DNA of 64,000 nucleotides from the NCBI GenBank assembly GCA_963402885.1, contig OY727096.1, forward strand, positions 1,798,001 to 1,862,000, in the 5' to 3' direction. The notes under the pieces were generated by a model, which searched no databases, was not told the DNA's origin, and worked only from the letters and a program-made list of their open reading frames with translations. Of the stretch, positions 12,401-24,016 are shown in pieces. How positions within the stretch are numbered: position 1 is the stretch's first letter; the number at the start of each line of letters is the position of its first letter. This DNA comes from Antedon bifida (Eukaryota; Echinodermata; Crinoidea; Comatulida; Antedonidae). Made by a program: the position numbers and the translations under genes.

Positions 12401-14195
12401 AAGGGGCGTCTTTAGTATCTGTCCATTATCAACATCTGTCAAATAAATTTCTTGTAAAACCGGATCATAGTCGATTCTCGAAAATCCAAATGTACTGTTG
12501 AAATAGTAAGTTTGTAATTCAGACGTCCCGTTGCCTAACCGTCCTCCGTATATTGCTCCGTATTCACGATCTAATGTCAGTATGATGTTATTTTCTCCAC
12601 CTGAAACTTAAATTAAAATGGTAAACTTTAGAAATTGTAGTAAAATAGTAAATAAATTGTAACTTAGCCGGTAGAGCTTAGTTTGTAAAGTAACGTTCTC
12701 TTGTTGTGAACTAAGTACACTAAACTGTAACTTACTCAGTAAAGTAACGTTCTCTTGTTGTGAACTAATTACTCTAAACTGTAACTTAGTATAAATTCCG
12801 TGATTTAAGTATACTAAACTATAATCTACATAAACTTTCAATGTCTTCTTTTAGTAGTTTTGCATTTTCAAAGAAACCTAAGAATAATTGTAAACTTACT
12901 GATTGAAGCAAAGTTCCATGGTTTTAAACCTAAGCACATTGATTCATCTGCACCATCTATACAGTCAATATTCCCATCACACGTAGAGTTATCTGGAACA
13001 CATGGTGTTTTACCCGATACACACTGGAATTCACTACATGTATCTGAAAAATGAAAGGATTTTTAAAAGAAGTAGTATATTTGTAATGTCACTGATCGTG
13101 TCTTTATCCAGCTTCTTTTGTACAAAAAAAAATCTTTTCGTGTACAAAAAAAATGTCATGGCCAACTGCCAAAATCCTCCCATCGTGAAATATATTTCCG
13201 CCGCCTGTTGTTTTTCTTGACTTTGGCATGAATAAATAGTTAGGTTCAGACGACCTTACCTCTGAGGAAAGTTACGTCAAACGTGAAGTTTTACGCGCAC
13301 GTTACTTCCGATGAGCGTTCACACGATGCTTAATACAAGGTGCATTTTACTTACTTTACGAGCTTTGACGTAATTGCATTTACACAGCAGGTATACGTGA
13401 TTTTTAAAACAAATCATGAACGTTTTTTTATTCATGCAATAGTCCAAATAATGTCATTCGGTGAAATATAAAATTCAATTTTCACTTCACGCTTCGTGAA
13501 AATGGAATTTCATCTTTCACCTCGTGAAATTATTTGTACCATCGCACTTATAAAAATATATTAATTGTGTATAACATTACTCTTTCTATCTTTATGGTTC
13601 CTTGTATACTAACTGATCGTATTATTAACTTTATATATGAATGAATAAGTATTGTGTATCCAATAGGCCAGGGTAGGTGTGCAGTGTAGCAAACATTTGT
13701 TTACTAAATTTAACAATCCACGGCACACTACAAGGTATTGTATCAATGTTAAACTTGGGAATATGGTGTTCAAAGTGCAGAAATAAATACAACACTCACC
13801 ATTGACAGTGACCATAAAAGAACATAAACCAACTTCTGTATCTTCATCAGTAGCAACATAACGAACTTCGGTAGTTCCAATAAAAAATACAGTTGGAGTC
13901 GCCAACGCTGGATTGTATATTACTTGTATAACAAGTCCTGACAATGGTGTAGTATCATCAGTTACAGTTGGTGCCGTCCACGTGACCGTCGCCTGATTTG
14001 AATTAGGTTCTGTATTTTGTTCAATATCTGACGGGCAATTTGACCATACTGGAGGAGCTGTACAAAAACAGTGCATATATTTAGATACTCGTATTATATT
14101 TATAGAAACATAGCTGAACGAATAAGAAGAATCTTACCTGCATACACATTATATACAGTTAGGCTTAGCATAATGTAATGTAACAAAGCCAGCAT
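9446..14195 (-). CDS. Gene 2: HYR-LDLa-YWTD-HYR ectodomain gene with no membrane or tail exon
   Basis: Exons in order: 14195-14138 signal ([10 protein letters not shown]); 14057-13800 HYR; 13043-12900 LDLa; 12600-12358, 12251-12098, 11173-11055 and 10436-10152 YWTD propeller; 9682-9446 HYR. Splice sites and phases are intact and the exons sum to 1498 nt, about 499 residues, ending in phase 1 at a good donor (GTAGGT-like). Reading on into the intron gives a stop after some 16 residues, so a secreted form is possible. No EGF, transmembrane or tail exon is seen in the 1.9 kb before gene 1 starts. The phase-1 donor would instead join in frame to the gene 1 HYR exon (acceptor at 7430), making a double-module receptor. 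Exon calls are firm; the 3' end is open. Confidence 0.75.
11644..11930. repeat. Three tandem degenerate repeats in the gene 2 propeller intron
   Basis: A segment of roughly 90-120 bp is present three times, each with GAACATTTTGAAAAATAGAG or a close variant, then CTG-TAGGT and AATT-CACTTATA. It lies in the intron between the second and third propeller exons and is repeated in gene 8 at about 57629-57910. Confidence 0.7.
13244..13360. repeat. Array-wide intronic repeat between HYR1 and LDLa exons
   Basis: A block beginning TTCAGACG and running through ACGTCAAACGTGAA, CGCACGTTACTTC and CACACGATGCTTAATACA. Relatives lie at about 19944-20075, 26499-26610, 33024-33155 and 59109-59220. In genes 3-5 it starts with a small palindrome, TCAGACG and CGTCTGA. 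It marks remnants of the HYR1-LDLa intron in genes whose LDLa exon is gone. Confidence 0.65.
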
Positions 14196-16534
14196 ATTTT
14201 CTTTGCTTTTCTTCGTCTGATAACAAACTATATTGAAGATAATTGTCGGTACAAATGATGAATAATGTTTATATAGCTTAATATAACGTCAAACATTCCA
14301 CTGGCGTTACAGGAAATATGCAAATAATAGGCACTATAGGCCTACAGTAACATCGTTGTGTCCTTTTAATCTGAGCTTTGTAATTTCGTTTATTTATTTA
14401 GATTTATATTGTGCATATTTAATTTGCTTAAAAAGTAATAATAATACATAAGATATGCCTGGGCTATCACTTTGTCCATAAGTAGAATATTTCATATTTG
14501 TCTTTCTCTCCGTTGGCCTACTCTCTCAAGTATGATGAAGTTATAATGATCACTGGTTCAATGATTGACTTACAATAATAGTGTTTAGTAGCCAATTATA
14601 TACAAGTAACTATTTTGATGAATAATTCTAAAAATAAAACCGGAGTTCAAATAAACAAAAGCAAGGCCATATACATGGCTGCGGTCGCGTACACAAATTT
14701 GAGTTTAGCGTTTACCAACATAGTTTGCACGAGACTAAAAATGATCAATATGTAATGATATTGAGGATAACTTGAGTGTGATTGACATGGTTCTTGATTC
14801 ATTGCCAACATGTTGTCTCAATGCTCCTTGGTGATCGAAAGGGCGCTCTCTATGACGACTGGCTAATTGGCGCAAACGATTGTCAGATAATGGTACAGTA
14901 TTATTAACAATTGTTTATAACCCCCTCTTACGGATACATAATTGTCTTCGGCGAGTCGAGGGTTGTAAGTCGACTATATTGTTTTTATCTTCTTTATTGT
15001 ACAACAAAAACGCACAAAGATATAATCTAACAATTTCACAATTGTATATACTATACTCTGTATTTTGTTATTTTGGCACTTTTTTGGTTGTGATTATAAA
15101 ATGTTCAAATAACTCTATCTATTGTGCATCTTTCCAAAATACTGCTGTTGTTGTTGCCATATGTACTGACAATTTAAATACATTTAAAAAAAAGCTTAAT
15201 GCTGATCGTCATCGAAGTACTCCATTATATATTACATTTTCATAATATATAAATTGTTTTAACATTTAAAAATGTTTGGTGCTATCACATTTGTATTTCC
15301 TTCTGTTAATTTAACCTGCTTTTAGTAGGGCCATGTGTTTTAGTGACGTCAGTTGGTTAAGAATACAATTATTAGTACAGTATAGGTACAATTATATCAT
15401 TCTTAATAAAACAGTAGCAGTAACATTATAATTCTAACACAAATATCAACACAATAACATTGAAAGTCTACGAATATACCGAAGTGAAATCTTTCCGGAC
15501 TTCGGGCCTACATTTTAGACATGTAGGTGACAGGTAAAATCCAGTATACTTTAGGCTTACTACTGTTAAATCAGGCAGAGAGATACATCTCCCTGAATCA
15601 TGTAACTTTTTGTAAAGACAGAAGAAAGACAAAAAATGTATTTTGATTGAGTTCCCGTGAAATAACAATTTTTACATGTCGTGAAATATTCAGATAACTA
15701 CAATTAAATGACCATGCATTAAATATTTTCTAATTGATAACCTAAATTCTAAAACAAAAATGTAATAAAATGATCAATGATCAATCATAGTTATAATTTT
15801 AGTTTGTACTGTGCACCTGATGTAAGAATATGACGATCATGAATTTAATATGAAAAACAATCACATTCTCTTTAATTAAAGTTTAATGATAATCCTCATC
15901 GTATTCCCTAATTTTTGCCCATCGAGCAAACAAAAATTCCTCATTTTCGGATTTCAGTGACCCATCTATCCAGGATAAACATGAAAATACATTTTGTCTC
16001 AGAATTTTGTAATACTCCCAAATTCAAATTTAAAACACCGGAATATAATCTGCTGGGTATTATCCTGCCTAAGCTGAAAACATGTAACATAAAAAGAAGA
16101 GATATACTGTAACAACGACGACGAAACGTAGCTTTAAAACTGTATATGTAGAAAAGTTATAATATAAAACGTATGCCAAGTTATTGTTTACAACACAAGT
16201 TTCTATTGGGTGTTCCTTTTGATTTTACTTTTTGGGACTTTGCCACTTAAAAACTTAAAGAAATTTATTCCCACTTCTTTCTTTTCCAGTCTGTTTTAAT
16301 GTCATAAATTATTTGTAAATTGAAAGAAATGTTTTTTTATTTTTATTTTGATTTGAAAAAAATAAAATGTTAACTTGAATGAATGAATGAAAAAAGATTG
16401 CTCAAAACCGTAATGCTTTATGATAAAAATAAAAACAATAGTACAATTATAATTCTTTTACAGAATTACGTTCATTTCTTTTTCGACTTATTTACATTAA
16501 TGTACACAGTTTCTCTTTCATTTGTTTCTTATAC
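14196..16534. other. Spacer between gene 2 and gene 3
   Basis: Upstream region of gene 2 and downstream region of gene 3. It is a copy of the other array spacers (landmarks GCGCTCTCTATGACGACTGG near 14840, CGGACTTCGGGCCTACATTT near 15500, ACGACGACGAAACGTAGC near 16110). It is closest to 60071-62361 and lacks the retroelement-like insertion of the middle units. No gene seen. Confidence 0.7.
14268..14275 (-). promoter_or_regulatory. TATA box of gene 2
   Basis: GCTATATAAAC on the coding strand, about 75-80 bp upstream of the ATG, leaving room for a short 5' UTR. It is conserved in gene 8 at 60143-60150. Confidence 0.45.
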
Positions 16535-19500
16535 CTATATATACATGTCATTGTCTATGCAAATTGGCTCTATGGTTGCCTTATATTCATGCAATTCCCC
16601 AGTGTCCGTGTGTGCCTGAAAATAAAATTATGGCCTGCAATTAGAACGTTCCTAAATGAAAATAGGAAAGAATGTCTAATTACTGTTTAGAATAAAGAGT
16701 TGTACAGTAAATTTCAATTCAATTTTATTTTCATAAGATACATCATTATAATAACATGAGTAGAATGTAGAATGTACTTATGCTGGAGAAACTTACGCTC
16801 AGGTGGCTTTTATTTAAATTTTCAAAAAAAAAATTCAAAAAGTATATATGTTTCAATGTAGTTAATGAATAAATAAATAAATATTTAAAAAAAAAACAAA
16901 AAAAAAAAAAATAATAAGAATAATATCCTGGATTTATATAGCGCCTAAATGACAAAGTCAGAGATGAATCAACAAAAAAAGAAGAAAAGTTGGATTTATT
17001 TTTATGACATTGTGTAAAGTAACTTACATCCTGTTCACTTGTAAATCCGGTTTCAGCCCGTTTCTTCTGTGAATAGTGAATTGTAAAAACAAATTTGATT
17101 TGTTTGAAAACACTTTCTTTTATAATGTTTTTTATAGAGATATACAGTATAATATCTATATTTGTGAATTAATAATGCAACTATATTATTTGCTCTGTCC
17201 GTAAAAGAAATTAGATTTATAAATCAGTTGCGTGTACGTAGTTTTTTGGAACCTTTGAACCCTGAATCACCAAGAAGGCAATGTGAAAGCACCATGCATG
17301 AACGGTAAGTCACATTTCATATTTTTTTTTGTTTTACACGACTAAAAAAAAGAAAAAAAAACCAGTGCCCGTATTCACCAATCACACTTAAGTGAGATAT
17401 TTCCCTTAAATCCTAAGAATTTCCCTTAAATCAAGAAAATATTAAGGGTTTCACTTAAGTGGTATTCACAAAGGGTTTAAGGTTAAGGGAAACCCTTAAC
17501 TTGGTCTATTTTCCCCTTAACTTTTAAGGGACCTCAGAGGTCCCTTAAAAGTTCCCTTAACTATTCAGTACCTTGGTTGTGCTGACGATTCTGTATGTGC
17601 GAGTACTATGCCTACTTGTAGATGGCCCCAGTCTAGGATAGGTAGAGATGCTAGGCCCCCTGTTGGTCTGCCCACTAACCGGCCTAGGACTCATGTTTGG
17701 TTTGAGTAGCATCTAGGCCTAGACCTTTTTTTTGCTGATCCCCACCATACAAATTAGTCTATGCCTATATATTCATTTATTTGTTTTGTTTTGACTGCCA
17801 TTATTTTCGTGGAAGATGGCTTCCCATTTCGTTGTAATAGAAATTAGCCCCATTCTAGTAGGCTAGGCCTACTAGGTAGAGATGCTAGGCCCCCTGTTGG
17901 TCTGCCCAGTAACCAGCCTAGGATGCATAGGCCTACACAGAATGTTGGTTTGTTAGTAACATCTAGGCTAGACCTATTTTTCTTGATCCTCATACAAATT
18001 AGTCTAGGTTTAATATTCATTTACTTGTTTTTGTTTTGACTGCCATTTTCTTTTTATTGATCATCGTCCATACACTTTTCTCTTCATCCTCCCCGTCCCC
18101 CCAACCCCATACTCTTTTTTTAAATATGCAAATTAGTTTTAGAGAGGAAAGTGATTGGACCATAGAGGAATTAAATCCTCTGTGATTGGACAATGGACAA
18201 CTCATGAATATTTATGATTATTTTTACCCTTAAGTTTTACCCTTAAATTAAGTGTTTTCCTTAGGTAAGTGAATCCCTTAACTCATTTGTGAATACCCCT
18301 TAAGTGTTTCCCTTTGTTAAGGGAATTCTTAAATTTTAAGGGTAAGTATTTCCCTTAGCCTAAGTGAGATTGGTGAATACGGCCACAGTTTCTTATCAAT
18401 GGAGAAAAATATTTCACACAGTAAAATCTCTATTCTTCTGTACACTAATGTAAGGAAAGGAATTAAAAAAAAAACGAAAAGAAAAATGGTGTGGCAAAAA
18501 TCGTTATCAGATGTAATTGAATTTAAGGGTTATGGTACTTTTATTCAATTTTCGCGCTATTATAACAAAATTATTCATTGTATACCCATTTCACCAGGTT
18601 TGGTATCATCAGGTAACTACATAATTACTGAAAAAGTCTGACATGTTTTTATATCAGATTCTCCTTTTTTATTTTACCATTTTTATTTGATCATTTCATT
18701 TTTTTCTCTTTCACATTTCTAATATTTGTACATTTAACAAAATATTATATCTGAAATGCTTGTAGCTGAGCTAATCATTAACTTACATTAAAAACGCACG
18801 TAATTATAACGGACCTGTTTTACTTCATGCATGGAATAACTAACATACCTTTGTAGGCATTTTGTATGTAAATGCGACGCCAGCGGCAACGAAGAGTCCA
18901 ATAATAATGCCAGCAAAGAACAATCCTATTGCAATGTCTATCGAAATTAATGGAGCTGTAAAACACGATAATTTATAATTCTGTTTTGGACAACAATGAA
19001 GTTGTATAAAATTGTGTCGTAAATCATATATAATAATAGTTAAAGTGCCGGTGAACACTCTTCTCTGATAAAATATACAAAAATACATAAGAAGTTAAAA
19101 ATTAATGTATGTTATTTGGCTTGACCTTCCAGTGTAATAAACGCCCTTCACGCACCTTTTGACAGAACCTTTGCTGCATTTGACTGTCAATGGATACATC
19201 CAAAAGTGTAAGTATAGGTTATATTTATATTTTTTGAAACGTTTTGTTTAATTACGTACATTCGCAGTTTTCACCCGCAAAATCAGTCGGACATTTGCAT
19301 TCTTCTACGCCATTGTTTACCATACATGTTCCACCATTGTTACACTGCTTAGTACACACTATAAGACGAAAATAATTATTTTATAAATAATGTTATAGAT
19401 AACTTTGGTAATTCCGTTGGACAACGAAGATTATGATGTAGACAATGAGTATAACATTATTGCTTTAATTGATTTTTATACAATTTCTCAAGTATGTTAT

Positions 19501-21295
19501 AATTATATTTTCATAAATTGTTAGAAACATTTGTTGAATTTATTTATTTTCACAAATTATCACCCTCAAAGTCACTTGCATATCACATTTGTGATTGGAA
19601 GTGCTACTCACAGACCGGTCGAATTTTAGGAGGAGGTGAAAATCGTTTCGGCTCTATTCTACAGATTGTTTTATGGCAACGAAACTAACGGGTTATCAGC
19701 AGTCTATCAGAAATCATCTCATCTTGATTCATCATTGTTTACGCTATCATCTTCGGCGGCCAATTTAAATCCACCACAAATACCGTATACTGGGCATGCG
19801 CATATTAATATTTTGCATAACATTACTTTCTCTTCGCTCAGTCTGCGACGGTGCATCTTGCGATCTAAGTAAAGTACAGTCCATCTTCTTTAGGACCAAC
19901 TGTGAACATCCTCTTGCTTTGCTTGATCATGAAACTATTTTATGTTCAGACGGCCTTACGTCTGAGGAAACTTACGTCAAAAATGAAATTATACGCGCGC
20001 GTTACTTCTGATTAGCGTCCACACGATGCTTAATACACTACACGGTGCACTCATTTTACTTGTGAGCTTGAAGTAAAAAATCTCCACAGCTCGTATCAAT
20101 ACATTCCATGTGTATGCGTAAGTAGCACAATTACATTAACTTAAAACACAAGAGTGTCTTCACAGGCACTACCGAGGACTTCCAACAAACAAACTGATAC
20201 TTCAGAGCTTACTCATACTCGTCTTGATGTCTCTAGTAGCATTTACAGAATTGTACAACATTTTTGTAGAGCGATATGTACTAACCTGAATTTCATTACG
20301 TATTTACGATATATTATTACTTAGATGCGGCTGATTACCGCGTGAAATCTATTTCCAGGGTTTTCCGTGTGTGGATTCAGGCCCTCTATAGTTTCCTAAT
20401 AGGAAAAAAATGCGGCCAGGGTAGGCGAACCTCTGTAGTTTCTACCAAAAATACATTTTGAATCGCCAACGCAGGATTGTATATTACGAGTGTAACAAGA
20501 CCTTCTTGTGGTGTAGTATCATCAGTTACAGTTGGTGCCGTCCACGTGACCGACGCTTGATTTGAATTAGGTTCTGTATTTTGTTCGATATCTGACGGGC
20601 AATTTGACCATACAGGAGGGGCTGAACAAAAAATGATGTTTATTTTGTTGTCATTGAAAACGTAGATACCGATAAGAAATATGGCTGAACGAATAAGAAG
20701 AAGCTTAAAATTTCCAACATTTGCAAAATTCAGAATCGTGTCGTCAGCAATCTGATGAAAGCTGCTTCATGATTCCGGATTTTTCAAACTCAAACTAAAG
20801 GAACAACATATTAACTGGCTTAAACTCTGTCTATCAAACTTTATGTGACAAAAAAATGTGATGTGCCGATGATGTTATATCACTACCATATTTAAGCATA
20901 TCACTACCATATTTGGGCACATCACACATTTTTGTCAAACTAGTTTGATAGTGTAGACAGAGCTATAAATAAATAATTTACACACCTAAAACACAGCACT
21001 TTGTTTTATTTATAATACGCTGTCAGCAGCTATTCAGATGTTCGGATAATTTTAAAAACAAAGCATTAACGTAATTGAATACCGGTCGAAGTTTGTATAA
21101 ATATATGCACTATTTTAAAAAGCTTCACACTAACGAGGGGAAACGTTTCCCGTACATGTTTGCACAATCGTCGGTGGCTAATAAAATATGAGATTTTATC
21201 TTTTGAAACGAGTTCAATATCTTACCTGTATACACATTACTTATAGTTAGGCTTAACATAATGTAATGTAACAAAGCCAGCATGTTTGCGTTCAT
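16535..21295 (-). CDS. Gene 3: compact receptor copy with a truncated HYR exon and shortened tail
   Basis: Exons: 21295-21226 signal (MNANMLALLH); 20621 to about 20426 HYR, cut short; 19358-19260 EGF, six Cys; 18955-18849 transmembrane ([19 protein letters not shown]); 17066-17028 KKRAETGFTSEQD; 16615-16535 tail. The 3' end and donor of the HYR exon are deleted. Reading through it stops at 20386, giving a 101-residue secreted form. Skipping it joins signal to EGF in frame (both phase 1), giving a small EGF membrane protein. The tail ends at MYI-stop, so no tyrosine motif is complete. LDLa, propeller and later HYR exons are absent. Gene 5 has the same HYR deletion; gene 4 does not. It may be a decaying copy. 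Confidence 0.6.
17366..18385. mobile_element. 1.0-kb non-autonomous DNA transposon with TIRs and a CAG duplication
   Basis: The left end TGCCCGTATTCACCAATC and the right end, the complement of TGGCCGTATTCACCAATC, are inverted repeats that extend inward through AAGGGAAAT-rich sequence. The site duplication is CAG at 17363-17365 and 18386-18388. Genes 4 and 5 show the empty site ACCAGTTTC. No transposase frame is seen. An internal segment with ATGCTAGGCCCCCTGTTGGT occurs twice about 240 bp apart. A 3-bp duplication would fit PIF/Harbinger-type elements, but the superfamily is not established. Confidence 0.85.
19555..19585 (-). pseudogene. Fossil of an EGF exon in gene 3
   Basis: TTATCACCCTCAAAGTC preceded by TTTTCACA matches the 3' end of the intact EGF exons of genes 1, 6 and 7, while gene 3's working EGF exon is 200 bp further downstream. 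Copies of this scrap occur at about 26071-26097 and 32632-32658. Confidence 0.55.
20825..20962. mobile_element. MITE with CTCTGTCTA ends, gene 3 upstream intron
   Basis: The left end CTCTGTCTATCAAACT and right end AGTTTGATAGTGTAGACAGA are inverted repeats; the inner arms TGTGATGTGCC and GGCACATCACA also pair. Full copies are at 33905-34042 (gene 5) and 43639-43781 (gene 6). Gene 4 keeps only the right half (about 27566-27632). Confidence 0.75.
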
Positions 21296-24016
21296 GTTCT
21301 TCCTGACAAACTAATCATTAAAGATAAAAGCTGCTCCAAAAAAATGTTGAATATGCCCTATGTTGTATAATAAGCTTCAAACCTCTCTGGCGTTGAGAAT
21401 AGGAAATAACATACAAATGTACTTGGTTACCTTTTAATCCGAGCATTGTAATTGCGTTGTTTATTTAAACTTATATTGTGCATATTTACATTGCTTAAAA
21501 GTTACCAAATATTATATGCATGGTCGATCACTTTGTACGAAACAGTGTTTCCTCAATATGTCTTCCTACTCTCTATGCTCTCTCACGTATAAAGTGACAA
21601 TAGTACAATTATTTACTTTGGTTAGTAACCTACTATTAAAATGCCAGTAACCATTTTGATGAATAATTTTGAACTTGAATAAGGAATAAAAGATTAAACC
21701 GAGTTCAAATGATAAAATAAACAATTAATGATCAGTAGGTAATGATATTGGTAACCTGAGTGTGATTGTCTTGGTTCTCTTGATTCATTGCATGCAGACA
21801 GTGATCTCTCCTTATCTCCAAACTTTACTTGGAACTTTTCAATCAGTCTTTTAGCTTCAATGCTCCAACTTTTTTTTATTCTCTTCCTTTAGATGCCCGT
21901 CTTGCTTTATTTTACTCTTCATTCAAATTGTTGCTCAAGAACCATCTTCGCCTTGTTTAGTTGCTTCCTATTTCCTGTCTTTTCTCTCCGAGATGGCCAA
22001 TTTAATTTAATTCAATGTTTTAATTGATTTCCCTTTTGATTCTAATCATTCTGTGCATTATTTTATTTTGTTAGGCCTAATCTTTATAAATTCTATTAAT
22101 TTTAATGTTTAATTGTTGCATGTTTATGTCTTGTCATATTGTATTTTTGTGAAGGTCACTGATGATCAGTTTCAGGCTGGATGGACCACACTCGTAAAAT
22201 AATGTTGAAATAAAAATGAATAAAATAAAAATATTATTCCCTGCGATCGAAAGAGCGCTCTCTATGACGACTGGATAATTGGCGCAAACGATTGTCCGAG
22301 CATTTTGCCTTCCTGTAGTGTGGTACTGTATATAACAACTATTGTTTATAGCCCCCTCTTACGGATAATTGTCTTAGTCGAGTCGAGTAGACGACTATAT
22401 TGTTTTTATCTTCTTTGTTGTACTAAAAAAACGCACAAAGATATAATCTAACTTGTGAATTTCAATTTCACAATTGTATATACTGTACTGTACTCTGTAT
22501 TTTGTTATTTTGGAGAGCTTGGCACATCGTTGTTATGTAGACCTAAGTGCTGATATCCTCAATTTTCTAATAACTCTCTCTATTGTGCATCTTTCCAAAA
22601 TACAACTACTGTTGTTGTTGCCATATGTACTGACAATTTAAATACATTTTTTAAAAAGTTAATGCTGATCGTCATCGAAGTACTACATTATATATAACAT
22701 TTTCATAATATAATTTTTTTTTAAATGTTTGGTGCTATCACATTTGTATTTCCTTCTGTTAATTTAACCTGTTTTTAGTGAGGCCATTTGTTTTAGTGAC
22801 GTCAGTTGGTTAAGAATACAATTATTAGTACAGTATAAGTGCAATTATATAATTCTTAATAAAACAGTAACAGTAACATTATAATTCTAACACAAATATC
22901 AACACAATAGTCAACAACATTGATAATCTACGAATATACCGAAGTCAAATCTTTCCGGACTTCGGGCCTACATTTTAGACATGTAGGTGACAGGTAAAAT
23001 CCTGTATACTGTAGGCCTACTACTGTTAAATCAGGCAGAGAGATACATCTCCCTGAATCATGTAACCTTTTGCAAAGACAGAAGAAAGACAAAATGTATT
23101 TTGATTGAGTTCCCGTGAAATAACAATTTTTACATGTCGTGAAACCTACTTCTATAGCTAGTTAATATCTGTAAAGAGAAGTAAAATATAATATACAGAT
23201 AACTACAATTAAATGAAAATGCATTAACTATTTTCTAATTGATAACCTAAATTCTAAAACAAAATTTTAATAAAACTACATCAATTATAGTTATAATTTC
23301 AGTTTGTACTGTGCACCTGATGTAAGAATATGACGATCATGAATTAAATATGAAAAACAATCACATTCTCATTAATCAAAGTTCAATGATAATCCTCATC
23401 GTATTCCCTAATTGTTGGCCATCGAGCAAACAAAAATTCGTCATTTTCGGATTTCAGTGACCCATCTATCCAGGATAAACATGAAAATACATATTTGTCT
23501 CAGAATTTTGTAATACTCCCAAATTCAAATTTAAAACACCGGAATATAATCTGCTGAGTATTATGCTGCCTAAGCTGAAAACATGTAACATAAAAAGAAG
23601 AGATATACTGTAACAACGACGACGAAACGTAGCTTTAAAACTGTATATGTAGAAAAGTTATAATATAAAACGTATGCCAAGTTATTGTTCACAAGTTTCT
23701 ATTGGGTGTTCCTTTTGATTTTACTTTTTGGGACTTTGCCACTTAAAAACTTAAAGAAATTTATTCCCACTTCTTTCTTTTCCAGTCTGTTTTAATGTCA
23801 TAAATTATTTGTAAATTGAAAGAAATGTTTTTTATTTTTATTTTTATTTGAAAAAAATAAAATGTTAACTTGAATGAATGAATGAAAAAAGATTGCTCAA
23901 AACCGTAATGCTTTATGCTAAAATAAAAACAATAGTACAATTCTTTTACAGAATTACGTTCATTTCTTTTTCGACTTATTTACATTAATGTACACTGTTT
24001 CTCTTTCATTTGTTTC
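21296..24016. other. Spacer between gene 3 and gene 4
   Basis: A copy of the array spacer with the retroelement-like insertion described separately. No gene seen. It is nearly identical to 27905-30617, fitting recent tandem duplication of a 6.5-kb unit. Confidence 0.7.
21790..22245. mobile_element. Retroelement-like 3' end inserted in a spacer
   Basis: About 400 bp between the landmarks GATTCATTGC and GATCGAAAG, absent from the spacers at 14820 and 60700. It ends in an A-rich tail, GAAATAAAAATGAATAAAAT. It is present in four spacers, also at about 28395-28850, 34855-35300 and 44590-45035. The tail suggests a non-LTR or SINE 3' end; no coding remains were found. Confidence 0.5.

Noticed and set aside
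18017-18205. Short minus-strand frame inside the 1-kb TIR element, considered as a transposase remnant
   Set aside because: Low complexity, no catalytic motif, far too short.
19636-20011. Overlapping plus-strand frames repeated in genes 3-5 (also at 26159 and 32716)
   Set aside because: They cover intronic DNA with exon fossils and the TTCAGACG repeat, and are conserved only by duplication of the units.
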